This document shows positions 21,554 to 31,898 of a stretch of 64,000 nucleotides of DNA, in pieces. The DNA comes from Sphaerosporella brunnea (taxonomy: Eukaryota > Ascomycota > Pezizomycetes > Pezizales > Pyronemataceae): NCBI GenBank assembly GCA_008704415.1, contig VXIS01000002.1, positions 186,001 to 250,000 of the forward strand, written 5' to 3'. Position numbers and translations under genes: made by a program. Below the pieces are notes generated by a model. It was not told the origin of the DNA. It ran no database searches and saw nothing but the letters and a program-made list of their open reading frames with translations. Each line of letters begins with the position of its first letter. The stretch's first letter is position 1.

Positions 21554-22179
21554 AGATCTCCCCCCCCCCCTCCCTGATGCATTCGAAGCATGCAGGGCCG
21601 AGCGACGCACTGGTCTCGGTGCGCCCAACGCCTGGCACGCGAGATGCGCCGGCCCCGTCCGCCCCCCGCGATGAGGCTGAGACGAAAGAGGGATGGAAGA
21701 AGGTCGAGAGAAAGAAGCGCAGGCGGCCCTCGGGCCGTACTGCGGCACAGTCAGCCGGGAAAAGCGTCCCGTCCTGGGCCCAAGTGGCCGGTGACGGAGC
21801 CGTGTGCTTCAACTTCTACATAGGAGGAGGTGCGGGCAACACCAAGCCACGCACGGCGCGCAGACCCCAGGGGGACAAAAAGAAGGAGAAGGGGAAGGGG
21901 AAGGGGAAGGAGAAGGAGCAGCGGGCTCCTAGGGTGTAGGGCAGTGGGAGGTGGTTACAGTCTTTTCCGCCGTTTGTGGTGTAATTTGCTTTTATGTATT
22001 TCTTTTGTATGGGGAGCCCCAACAGACGGGTAAAACCGTGGGGACAGGATACCAGGTTTCTTTTGTCACTCCGTCATAGGCCCTTGGCCTCATTCCGATT
22101 CGCAAGATAGGAGGCACTCGGGCTAACGCCCTCGTGTACGTAGTATGATTTAAAACAAAAACAAAAACAAAAACAAAAA
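21554..22179 (+). mobile_element. Short non-LTR retroelement with intact ORF, TSD-flanked
   Basis: Flanked by direct repeats: ACCAACCCAGTTTC at 21540-21553 and again at 22179-22192, where its first A merges with the tail. The insert ends in the hairpin GGGC-TAAC-GCCC (22121-22132), then GTATGATTTAAAAC and (AAAAAC)n repeats, a typical fungal non-LTR 3' tail. It carries one ORF near its 5' end and a roughly 240-bp 3' untranslated part. It is only 626 bp and encodes no reverse transcriptase. It could be an internally deleted LINE (a SIDE) or a 5'-truncated element that keeps the end of an ORF. Confidence 0.75.
21577..21939 (+). CDS. Small basic ORF inside the non-LTR element
   Basis: 120 residues from the ATG at 21577 (MHSKHAGPSDALVS..). 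The middle has EGWKKVERKKRRRPSGRT and SVPSWAQVAG, and the end is a low-complexity KKKEKGKGKGKEKE run. The SWAQVA segment and the basic linker recall N-terminal parts of non-LTR ORF1 proteins, but no zinc knuckle is present. An open frame filling the first half of a small retroelement suggests an internal deletion that fused ORF1 to the 3' UTR. Function in mobilisation is not shown. Confidence 0.4.
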   Translation: MHSKHAGPSDALVSVRPTPGTRDAPAPSAPRDEAETKEGWKKVERKKRRRPSGRTAAQSAGKSVPSWAQVAGDGAVCFNFYIGGGAGNTKPRTARRPQGDKKKEKGKGKGKEKEQRAPRV

Positions 22180-22192
22180 CCAACCCAGTTTC

Positions 22193-23613
22193 TGTCCCTG
22201 TTGTGACGATACGGTCACAAGGGCAAAACAATCACTATATCTGGTTTCCCTGCGGCATTAGTGCCTTATTACGGCAGTGTGAACGCACTTGGACGGCGTC
22301 AACGTTGCAACTCGAAACACTTTGTGTCTTGCAGCTCAGGGGGTCATTGTCGTTGGTTCGAAGGTAAGAAGTGCAGATATCATGATCGGAATTGTGGAGG
22401 GAGCCATGAACGATAGACAGGTGGGCTGTCAGATAGAAGGACCCAGGCATTCTGTTTTACCCAGGCATTCTGGTTCCCCCCCCCTACCTAGGCGGTAGCT
22501 ACCTAGGTAGATAGATAAGTCGATAGGTAAGTAGGTAAACCCTGAGAATTGGTCACGTGGGCAAGAGGTGGAGCGTATGTTGCTTCTCATACGGTTCTTC
22601 GGGCCTGCCATGTGTCTTAAACCTTGGGCCCTACTGGTGGAGTTCTGTAACTGGGGTGCTGCGGTCTATGTAGATCCCGCGTAACAATTACCCAAAAAAC
22701 TTCTTATCTGGCTCTGGCCGCGGAAGCTAAGTCGGCTCTCCACCGCCTTGCCAGGCGCCTTGCATGTTTTTCCAAGTAAATCCCTGGGTACAGGCACTGG
22801 TGATGCACTCAATACGTCCAACTGCCTGCCTGCTAGTTGGAGAGCTCGGGGTATCTAAACAAAGAATTCTGTCACAGACCAAGATCGGCGACGCGGGGTT
22901 ATAGCCATCACTTCACCCAGTGCTAGTTACCTAGGTACCTACCTAGGTAGGTAGGTAGTACATATACTTACTTCAGTGGGTAATTGACGAATGTTAGAAT
23001 CGGTTTTCAGCTAAACTGGACTAAGTACCTACACGTCACTTGATGCAAAGTCCAAGTCCGTTGAGAGGTTCAACGCCGTCCCATATCTCCTTCAACACGG
23101 TGAATTGCCGAAAGGCGAAAGCACTTAGGTTCACATAGACTCACTCGCTGAAGTACTTACCTTGCTCGTCGAGCTCACTTCATCAGTGAGGATTGCCAGC
23201 TTCAAAGTCTTGTTTATGGGTATCGCACCACTTCTCCATATGCACTTGGTAGTTGAGCTGAGCTCGAAACCGCCTAATCTTTGGTCTGTGGGGGGTTGGA
23301 GGGCATGCCTGTGCAGGTGGGGGAGCAGGCTTACTGCAAGGGGCTCCAGAAGTTCATAAAACTTCAGCCCCATCTGGGCGCACTGTGCCCCTACTTTGGT
23401 ATCCGTTTAGTGCTCGGTTTCGGTTCCCAGTTTTGACATCGGCTGTGTCCTCAAGTTGAGAGTACATACTTCCTACCTGGTACATCTACCGAAACCGAAG
23501 TTGCTGAGGAAGCGTGTGCCTATGGAAAAGAGCTCACCTACATGCGTAAACCCTGAAAACAAAAAAAAAGTTTGCGTGGGGACACAGTCCACTCTAATCT
23601 TGCGGTACTGAAG
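22193..23613. other. Gene-poor region with TACCTAGG-type repeats
   Basis: No gene is recognised. Palindromic CCTAGG/GTAGGTA clusters lie at about 22484-22538 and 22926-22958 (and again at 40931-40950). Such runs are common simple repeats in ascomycete non-coding DNA. Confidence 0.45.
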
Positions 23614-23625
23614 GCGCCCCCGCTG

Positions 23626-23748
23626 CCTTTTCCTTCGGAGGAGCGAACCCCAGAGTAGGACCAGTGCCTAGGGGCGGCGATGATTCTGTACTTTAAATGC
23701 CATGGCCGCAAGCGGCCAAATGCAATATGATTAAAACAAACAAAAAAA
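23626..23748 (+). mobile_element. Non-LTR retrotransposon 3' end, 123 bp, TSD-flanked
   Basis: The 12-bp target-site duplication GCGCCCCCGCTG lies at 23614-23625 and 23749-23760. The insert is only the 3' UTR: it contains the perfect hairpin GGCCGC-AA-GCGGCC (23704-23717), then AATATGATTAAAACAAAC and an A-tail. The strong 5' truncation is typical of target-primed reverse transcription. The same 3' end recurs at 28598, 39780 (minus) and 40327. Confidence 0.85.
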
Positions 23749-23927
23749 GCGCCCCCGCTGGGGAATATAATTTGGTATGGTGCAGGCGGCTATTAAGCCG
23801 CAGCCAGGTCAAAATTTCCCTGACTTCAACGGCGCAGAAAGTGGTCGAAGCGGTGGTAGAAGCGTGCGAAGTGGTGGGACCCTGAATGATTATATTTCCA
23901 CAATACAATTGCCCCCCCGCGGCCGCC

Positions 23928-24693
23928 TCAACCAAGGTCCGCCTCAGGCTGCCTCTGTGAGAATCGCCGATGACTCTTGTACACCCGTTCCTTATACTGC
24001 TTGTCGCCAAACGTGCCCCCGTCCCGGTAGGCTTGGATGATGCGCCGGGTGCGTCTCCAATACTTAAAAATGAGCGATGGTTTAACGGATCCCAACGCTT
24101 CTGGAAGAACCTTGCGGAGTCCTGAGAGATGTTAGTGTGAATTTTAAGTGCACGATGCGGGGGGGTGGAATACCGGTGAGAGTATTTGCGGACATAGAGC
24201 TTGCAAGCGTCCCAGTAATCTTCTATCCGGTTCATTTCACAATGATATTTTGGATAGAACATAATGAGATGTCCCGCATCCTCCACCGCTTCTTCGATCC
24301 GGCTCCGCTGTCCCTTGAAATCTGGCTGTGCAGATAGGATAGCCGTCGCACAGCAGTTCCTGCCCTCCACTCTCTCAGCACATTCGGGGTTCTTAACCCG
24401 CTTCGGTTTTTGGCTGTGGGTTGGATTTGGGATACTGCACTGTAGAAGCAAGTCTTGTGGTTTGCGGTCAGTACAGGCGTGCAGGCGGACAGTGCAGGCT
24501 GACCGTCTACCTACAAACCACGCTCCCGCAAGACGCGTTCCATTCCCTTAGCCACCTCTTCACCCAGGCCTGGGACTACAGGCTGCTCGGCAATTTGCTG
24601 TGATTCAGGCTCGGCCTCAGCGAGATGTCTGCGCTTGGCACCAACAGCTCTAGCTTCTCGTGATCGGATGAGTCTTTTACTCGGTCTCACCAT
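23928..24693 (-). pseudogene. Internally deleted DDE transposase remnant
   Basis: On the minus strand an N-terminal piece (MVRPSKRLIRSREARAVGAK.., from 24693) is followed, in another frame, by a C-terminal piece. That piece contains ILSAQPDFKGQRSRIEEAVE, GHLIMFYPKYHCEMNRIEDYW and LYVRKYSHRY. After a further frame change it ends with YRDGGTFGDKQYKERVYKSH and a stop at 23928. The FYPKYHCE..IEDYW block is the third catalytic Glu region of a DDE endonuclease family that is widespread in fungal genomes. The central catalytic domain is missing and at least two frameshifts are present, so it is dead. Such internally deleted copies can be mobilised in trans if a full copy exists elsewhere. Confidence 0.75.
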
Positions 24694-25242
24694 TGCTGTT
24701 GATGGTCGCGGCTGTATGTATTTGTAAGAGTTTGGAGCCGGGAGCAGCCAACAGTGTCATGACGAAAGCGTCCCAATGCTCCAGCCCGAGCTCCCTGTTC
24801 AAAGGCAGCTGGTAGCGGATGGCACCTGGCCATAGCACAGTCGTGATCGTTTTGGGTGGTCCAAGCTTTTCAAGTCCATCGCCTCACTGTTTTAATGGGC
24901 TCGCGAGATTGGAAGCTCGCGTCTTATTTTTATAGAAGCGCATCTTGTTTGGTGGACGCAAGACCGGCTTCCTCAGAGTTCTCACTCCATTGATTATCTT
25001 CAACGTCTCCACCAACGGAGCCCGCCGAACTGCTGGCACCACGCCGCCTGCACTATGAGCGTGACTGACTTTGAGCGGTCAGATCACCACAATACTAGAT
25101 TTGGTCCCTGGTGCCTCCCAGTTCCAGTTTGTCTCGGTTCCGAACAAAAGGGCTTTTAGCATATTCCTTTAGCTTTGAGGCGTTCCCATTCATTGAGCTT
25201 CTCCAATAGAGTCTTAGGATGTACTTAGAAGTTGTTTTGTAT
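24694..25242. other. Intergenic, nothing recognised
   Basis: Lies between the transposase start and tRNA-Ser. It may hold the outer end of the dead transposon, but I could not match a terminal inverted repeat. Confidence 0.35.
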
Positions 25243-25323
25243 GGCATTGTGTCCGAGTGGTTAAGGAGAGAGATTAGAAATCTCTTGGGTTCGCCCGCAC
25301 AGGTTCGAGTCCTGTCGATGTCG
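25243..25323 (+). tRNA. tRNA-Ser (anticodon AGA)
   Basis: This folds as a type II tRNA: acceptor GGCATTG/CGATGTC with two G-U pairs, D arm TCC..GGA, anticodon stem AGAGA/TCTCT with loop TTAGAAA, a long variable arm, T arm ACAGG-TTCGAGT-CCTGT, and discriminator G. It decodes UCU and UCC after inosine change. No intron is seen. A run of 22 T follows at 25338-25359, after a short spacer with shorter T runs. An identical 81-nt copy lies at 59264-59344 on the minus strand. Confidence 0.93.
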
Positions 25324-25886
25324 TTTCGCTTCTTACTTTTTTTTTTTTTTTTTTTTTTGGTTTTCCCCAGTAGTCTTTGCTTCCTATCTTTAACGAAATG
25401 CTCCATCAATCCACCCAAAATCAATTGGTGACCCTCGCTCATCCTTGGGCTTCAACTCTTCGTGTAGAGTAATACCGGGAGTTTTTTGTTATTCGCCTAT
25501 CTGATGGGAGAGCTTCGCCCTTTATCTAGGGTATAATGTCGCTGGCTGCTCATAGAGAAAGGCCGCATTTATACCTGTCGGCATAAGCCTTCCGGGATAC
25601 GCCATGGGCTCAAAGTCACTGGCCTCGCACGGCGGTACAGTGTTTTTCGAGTCTATGGTTTTGGGCGTCGTGGGCTTCAAGGCTATGGATGAACTTGATA
25701 CGTACAGCGTTGATTTCTCACAACCGTTTTGTGGCCGGTCCGTGACGACACCATGGGTTTTTCAATAAGTTTTCACAAACAGAGTGGGCACAGTTCGGCA
25801 GCGAGCGGGGCCATGAACGTGGGAAACGGAGGCTATTATTGACGACCGCGGCTGGAGAAACAAAAGAAAGAAATTAAGAAGCGACA
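25324..25886. other. Spacer between tRNA-Ser and its inverted pseudo-copy
   Basis: No gene is seen. The first bases after the tRNA (TTTCGCTTCTTA) have a close match next to the pseudogene (read on the minus strand, TGTCGCTTCTTA), so the duplicated unit includes some 3' flank. Confidence 0.5.
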
Positions 25887-25963
25887 CGACATCGACAGGA
25901 CTCGAACCTGTGCGGGCGAACCCAAGAGATTCCTAATCTCTCTCCTTAACCACTCGGAATGCC
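25887..25963 (-). pseudogene. tRNA-Ser pseudogene with altered anticodon
   Basis: Nearly identical to the tRNA-Ser at 25243, with two changes. Four bases (GTGT) are missing at the acceptor/D-arm junction, which leaves GGCATTCCGAGTGG. The anticodon loop is TTAGGAA, which would give anticodon AGG on a serine tRNA body. The acceptor stem can no longer pair fully. The T arm and variable arm are intact. Confidence 0.8.
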
Positions 25964-27621
25964 TTGAACATGCCACTTCCCAAAGTGAGGCAGGATCAAG
26001 CACAGCTGGCTGGCTATTGAAAACACTGCTGCAGTTTATATGACATTGTTTAACAAATAGGATAATACGGCAATAGGATACGGTAATCGATGAGGATCCC
26101 TCGATGTCTTAAAACCCCAATGCTTGCGTTTTTACTCACAGCCGAGTGAACAAGTAAATCGTCTCTCGGCGGAGCACAACATGCCCCCATTGAATAGGCC
26201 GCCGACTTAGGTAGAAACACCCCACCACGGCCCCATATTATGGGGCCAGGCAGTGGCTTATTCACAGCCTATAAGTTCCAGGAGAGAAGTATACAAGCGT
26301 GCATGGTACCTCTGCACGATATGAATCTGTGGAGCTGGTCAGCGCTCGTCATGCTATGGTACATATTGACCCTTTGACCGTTGGCTATCACGTTTATCTG
26401 ATATAAATTTGGAGTAACAGTGATAGCCGCACCGATAATGCCCGCCTGTTTGTGTGTTACAGAGAGGTTCCCCGAACCCTCAAGCGAACCTCGTTCGCCA
26501 TGGCAAGTAATCAATCGAAAGGCATGAGAACATGCTCAAAATAGGTCATGACTCTCTTCAGACTGAACCCTCAAGCTGGTCGACCGATTTAAGTAATCGG
26601 CTAGTCATGTCCCGATTGTACTGTGGCTAGCCGCTAGAGAGAATTCCACGGCAGAAATAATCAATAAATACGTTGGAGCAGGCAACACCAACCATCTGCC
26701 TACCCAAGCGGCCTTAATGTGGTTATAACAAAGGGAGTTTACGATACCTTGTAAGGAAATCCGATCTTGAGAGCATATTGTTTGAAAAACTTGTACACCG
26801 GCTTTGTCACAAAAGGGGTGGAATTGCTACCACATACCTTTAGATTCTTGAAGAGCTCAGGCGTGTGTTGAGGGGCAAGGGAGCCAGATAGTGCAGACGG
26901 AATTGTGAGAAACATTGGCGCCGTGGAAACATACTTTCAAATTTTGAGAGTGTTGGCGGATTTTTATTTGCAAAGCATCGCTTCCCATCTACCGCAATCA
27001 TGATGGATTTTAACGTTAACAGGGTCTTGCAGTTCTGTTCCGATATCCGCAATACAGCCCAGTATTCTCAGTAGCCAGTCGAAACCGCCGGGCTGGCTGT
27101 TCAACGTGATCTGCAGTGAAGAATCGCCACTTGTCTCTACGCCCTATCCCGCGGCGGCGGCCGCCCGTCTCAGTCGACAATGTCCGAGGCACCACAACAA
27201 ACTCTAACTGGTAGATACCCTGGTATGGTAACTACACCTAGAGCCGCGTCGGAAGTTGGAGATTGCAGAGTTCCTGCACCGCTGGGATGTTGTTGGGGTG
27301 GTTAAAGCTTGGGGGGTGTAATGGTGGAGCGAGCGGACGGTTTGCAATGGTTGTTTGGTTTCAAGTTGATTCAAGGTGAGCAATTAGATATGGCTGTGTC
27401 AAAACAACACCAGGCGCAGTATTATACATGTGGAGCGATAAGTGCTTCGTGACTCCACGTTTACAGTGCTTGGACTGTAGCCCAAATAGCCAACCTAGCT
27501 TTTCGTTCAGCCTATTATCGCCCAAGGTAGCTATGATGCTCAACGAAAAGACCTCCAATAGCGCCTTCCCTAGCCCTTGATTCTCTGAGTGAATTGAAAG
27601 TTGTGGATCCAGACCTACTGG
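25964..27621. other. Gene-poor region
   Basis: No gene is recognised on either strand. Apart from the MITE relic at 27060, the sequence shows no clear repeat or domain. Confidence 0.4.
27060..27133 (+). mobile_element. Relic of the hAT-type MITE end
   Basis: CAGTATTCTCAGTAGCCAGT and the following GCCGGGCTGGCTG resemble the left end of the MITE at 38952 (CAGTGTTCTCAGTAGCCAGC). The stretch gtgatctgcagtgaagaatcgccac also matches that element's interior gtgatctccggtgaagaccggccac. The matching right end was not found, so this copy is partial. Confidence 0.55.
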
Positions 27622-27695
27622 GGCCCGAATGGTCTAGTGGTATGATTCCTGCTTTGGGTGCAGGAGGTCTCCGGTTCAAACCCGGATTCGGGCCT
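27622..27695 (+). tRNA. tRNA-Pro (anticodon TGG)
   Basis: Acceptor stem GGCCCGA/TCGGGCC, D arm with GGTCTAGTGGTAT, anticodon stem CCTGC/GCAGG with loop TTTGGGT, T arm TCCGG-TTCAAAC-CCGGA, discriminator T. A TTTG then TTTTTTCTTTTG stretch follows at once as a Pol III stop. It decodes CCA and possibly other proline codons. A decayed relic of the same gene is at 54809. Confidence 0.92.
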
Positions 27696-28039
27696 TTGTT
27701 TTTTCTTTTGCCCAGCTCTTCTGCTATTGCATGCGACTTGGGTCTTCATTTTTTTTTTTAAGTTGCGACATGATACAGCAGATATCGCAAATTCCCAGAA
27801 TGGAGTCCTGTGTAGTCTAATGTTTATCCTGATGCTTGTGTTGGGTCGAGGTGCAAGGCGGAATGGTCAAAACGCACTGCTTCAAATATGGTCACAACAC
27901 ACTCCCGCGACTCAACAGCCACAGACAGAAGGGATGAGTTGTTTTCATGGTTCTATGGCCGTGCTGATGTAGAAACCCCAACCTCCTGCACGATGGTTTG
28001 GTAGCGGTGAGTTTACTAGTATGTAGACCACTATTTCCA

Positions 28040-28642
28040 GCATTGCAAGTCCAAAAGCTACTACAAGCGCAAGAGAAAGTGGGACGCCAAAGCGGCGAAG
28101 GCTCCTAAGGCTCTGGCATCACGATATTATCAACTGCGACTCAACAAAGCACCAACAGCCCCGTACCTGCTTTGGACGTGCAGACGGACGGACGACAAGT
28201 GCTACTTCTGTGCCAAACAGCCAAAGCAGACAAGGGAGCATCTCTTCAAGAGGTGCGCCAAATGGCGTAGGGAGCAAGACAAGATGTGGGATGCGATTAG
28301 GGCTGCCACAGAGCAAGCTGATAAAAAAGGCAGTGGGTGGGAAAAGACCCCTACCCCTATCAAAGCGATAAGGGCGGACGGACGCTGCACTGCAGCGGTG
28401 CTGGATTTCCTTGCGTGTACCGACCGATGTGGGCAAATGGCCGGCAAAGCCGTAGAATGTAATGGCCGAAATCATATCCTTTTCTTGCGTCTAATATACG
28501 AATTTCCTTTATTTTCTCCTATATATTTCCTTAAGACACGCCCGTCTGTGGACCCTTGAGGTCCAAGGGTAGTCTGTCATGTATATCTATATGTCATGGC
28601 CGCAAGCGGCCGAATACATCATGATTAAAACAAACAAAAAAA
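28040..28642 (+). mobile_element. 5'-truncated non-LTR retrotransposon, TSD-flanked
   Basis: The duplication CCACTATTTCCA occurs at 28028-28039 and 28643-28654. The insert begins inside the end of an ORF2-type protein: CKSKSYYKRKRKWDAKAAK.., then SRYYQLRLNKAPTAPYL, then the C-terminal zinc knuckle CYFCAKQPKQTREHLFKRC and RADGRCTAAVLDFL. This C-x2-C-x9-H-x4-C tail is typical of fungal Tad-like LINEs. The frame runs to a stop near 28558. The 3' UTR has the hairpin GGCCGC-AA-GCGGCC (28598-28611) and ATGATTAAAACAAAC-A(n). It sits about 100 bp upstream of the dsc1 start codon, so it must lie within that gene's promoter or leader. Confidence 0.9.
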
Positions 28643-28745
28643 CCACTATTTCCAAACCCTAACCCACATCAGCCCAGCAGTTGGCGACCGGGATTTAGCT
28701 CCGACACCCATCTCTTCCCCGCCAAACCTCTGAGCTGATGGAACG

Positions 28746-31001
28746 ATGGAACAGAACCGAGCCCTGATACTTTTGATAATCTTGATATTCCTCTTTTTCC
28801 CTAGCTTCCCAGGCTCGGATCACAACCTCGATACAAATGGAACAATAGCGCAGGAGCGGTACCAACTGGAGGTGCTGCGCAACTCGAAGTGGGAGTCCCC
28901 GGGGAATCTGACTGGCCTGCTGTCCGGAGAGAAGACACCGCCCGAGGTCGTAAGAGAGAAGTGGCGCGGCATACGTGAAGATCTGGTGGGGCATTCATCG
29001 CGAGGGGTGGTGGTATATCGAAATGCTACCGGCAGTGTTTCGGGGAGTTGGTGCAAACTCTCGTTTCCCGAGCTGCCTACAATACGCCTACCGAACGTCA
29101 CGTACCCCAATAATTTTTCGACGATCAACACGGGAAAGGTGACGGTTAACGTGGAGGATATGACGCAGGGGTTTTCGCTCGGGGTGGGAGTGGTGAAGGT
29201 CTCGCTTAGATTGGGGGACAATGATGGGGGTAATGCTGTGGATTTTGCGGCGCTGGGTGTGCACTTCGAGCGGCAGGGGCTGATTGTAGCCACAACGACT
29301 TCAGAGAGGTGGGCTCTCTTGGGGAAAAGGAAGAGGTCCAGTGCTAATGAGCGCAGATACTCCGGATTCTTTGCGGTGCCGCATTTCATGCTCGACGAAG
29401 CAGAATTTATCCAGTCTAAGCAGCTGCTGCTTCCTCTCATTGAAAAGGAAGTGAAAAAGATGGAGGAGACGCATTATATGGATGCGATGTGGCTACCAGG
29501 CGCCGGTGGAATGCCGACATCGACAAAGCCGCAGTGCGAATACATCGTTTACCTCCAACTTCACCCCGCTCAGGTTCTACAAGACGGGAGATATAACCAT
29601 CAGCTCGGGTTGGATAATGCCGGGCTCTTACGAGAGATCGAACGTGAGATGCGGTTTCCCACAGGCATTTCTTTGCCGCCACCCCCGCCCATGGAAATCG
29701 CCGCTATGATATACTCGCCGAATTGCGGCACTGTGATGTTGGCCGAAGGCTTGGAGGGGGAGAAGGTGGAGCAGTTCTACACCAAAGCCTCGCGCTTTGC
29801 CCTTGCGGCTGCAGCTGTTGCAGGAGTACAAATGTGGTTGTTGATACGCCAGATGAATGAGTCCAACACCCTCACCACAATTTGTAGGGTCAGCTTCTGG
29901 ACGATCACGATGATGGCTGTGGTGGATGGATATTTGTTCTTTTCTTTTATGATTATTGCCTTGTTTTTGAAAGCTTGCTTTCTGAATATGGTCGCCGCTT
30001 CCTTCTGCTATTTGATGCTTTCGGCGGTGCTCGGAATGCGCTTCATGGTTACTACGTACAAGGTGCACCGGCAATGGAGACAGCCAACTTCTGCGGTTTC
30101 GCAAGCACCAACTCCAGCGACTACCGACAATCTACCTGCACCGGCCACATCGGGAGTATCGACGCCAGTTATCATCCCAGGAAATCAGGACAGCCCTGTT
30201 GTATCTGACGCGGAAGTCGATGCCGAGCTCGGGGCCCTTCATACACGCTTCTACTTCACGCTGCTAGCCATCCTCTTCTTTACGCTCAATGCCGCTACCT
30301 GGCCCCCGTTTTTCCGCAACATCGTGCTCTGCATAGTCTTCTTGGTGGTCAACTCGCAATGGGTTCCGCAGATCTACCGCAACGTGATGCGTGGCTGCCG
30401 GAAGGCGTTCCAGTGGGAGTTTGTCTTTGGCACATCTGTATGTCGGCTGGCGGGGGTCTTCTACATCTTCCTATACCCGAAGAACATATTTCATGCGGAG
30501 CCCAATCCCAAGGCTGCAGCCTTGATTATTGGATTGGTTTGGGTCCAGTGTGTGGTGCTGGTCTGTCAAGATTTGTTCGGACCCCGCTTTCTGCTTCCAA
30601 GTCATCTGTTACCGCCTGTATATGATTATCACCCACCGTTGCCGGCGGATGATGAGGAGGCCGCACAGAATACGGGAACTGCGATTGGTGGTGGTGGTGG
30701 TGGTGGTGGAAGGAGATCTTATGACTGCGTCATTTGTATGCAGTCAATAGAAGTTCCTACTGCGGGCAGCACTGACGGCAGGGATGGAGACGGGGGAAGC
30801 TCTGTGGGCTTGCTCGGTAGAAGGCAGTACATGGTTACACCGTGTCGGCATGTGTTTCACAGCCATTGTCTGGAGGGATGGATGCGATTCCGATTGCAGT
30901 GTCCGATTTGCAGGTATTTATAGGGCCTCCGCGGTTTTTCTTCCGCAGCGGAGATGTCAAATGCTGACTGGTAGGATAGGAACCGATTACCGGCGTTGTG
31001 A
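28746..31001 (+). CDS. dsc1: Dsc1/Tul1 transmembrane RING E3 ubiquitin ligase
   Basis: The exons are 28746-30913 and 30980-31001, giving 729 residues. An N-terminal hydrophobic signal (LILLIILIFLFFPSF) leads into a large luminal domain (about 25-345) with N-glycosylation sites. Several membrane helices follow (about 350-620), then a Gly-rich linker, then a RING-H2 domain (about 660-729): CVIC..CRHVFHSHC..CPIC. The 66-bp intron splits the last Arg codon. The 22-bp final exon restores the family ending CPICRNRLPAL. Without splicing, the frame stops after CPICRYL and loses this conserved Pro-x-Leu end. In yeasts and Aspergillus the Dsc complex ubiquitinates Golgi/endosome proteins and activates SREBP. 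The promoter carries a non-LTR insertion about 90-100 bp upstream of the ATG. Confidence 0.93.
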
Positions 31002-31898
31002 CGGGTTGGATGTGCGGCTTCTTCTATTGCTTCTTGGCGTTGTGGTTATTATCTTTTCTTTCTCTTGAATACTCTATACACGATACCATAGGTACTCTAC
31101 AGGTCTGGATCAATCTCGGCCGTCGTGCGTGCTTTCTACATCTGGCTTTAGCGACTTTGTGAATGCTGGCCCCGAGAAGACTCTGGGGACAAGAAAATCG
31201 GCAGTATGCTTAGTTGTCCGTGCACGCCCCAGAAAAGATGGGTTCTCCAGAAAGTCTTCTCAATTCGCCGAGACAAATTCCGCCGGGCGCGGTCAGCGAA
31301 AGGTGATTTCCATCAAAATACTTGGAGTGCATACACAGTTCGGGTGCTACTTATGAATGCATATGGAAAATGCTGTCCCATTCGATATAGCTACATATGT
31401 ATTCAAGTATATCTAGTGCGTCGTGCGTAAATAACGCCGCCTGGCTGTGGACTCCTTCCTGGCCACCCAGAAGTTTTTCTGCAGAAGTTGTTCTGGAAGG
31501 CTGGTCCAGATATCGATCGCATCGGACATGCCATTCCTGGCGTGTCTTCATCACGTGCTGTCGGGTTTATCGGACTCCTGTGACGGGAGGCCGCCGTTCA
31601 CACTAAAAAAGAACGACGCCGACTTGAACATGCTGCTGCTCACAAATTTGACAAGTCTGGCCAAAACGACTACCACTCCTTTTTCCATACGTGTTGCTTC
31701 ATCACCACTTTGTTTTCGGAGCCTCTTCTTGCGTGCACCTCGTGTCATACGGGATCACAATCCATCCACCCACGCCGTATTCTCTCCTTCTCTCCAGCCC
31801 AATCAGAGCCGCTCCCCGGCCCCTGCTGCGCTGCCGACCACATTCGATCTACCAACAAACTCACCAGCACTCCCTTCAACAAACGACACTCGATAAAC
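31002..31898. other. Intergenic and ceramide synthase promoter
   Basis: No gene is recognised. Frames near 31447-31942 lack domains and partly overlap the leader of the next gene, which is C- and CA-rich as elsewhere in the window. Confidence 0.45.

Noticed and set aside
22484..22958. TACCTAGG repeats as telomere-like or CRISPR-like arrays
   Set aside because: They are short simple repeats without spacers or telomeric units. A fungal nuclear region would not hold a CRISPR array.
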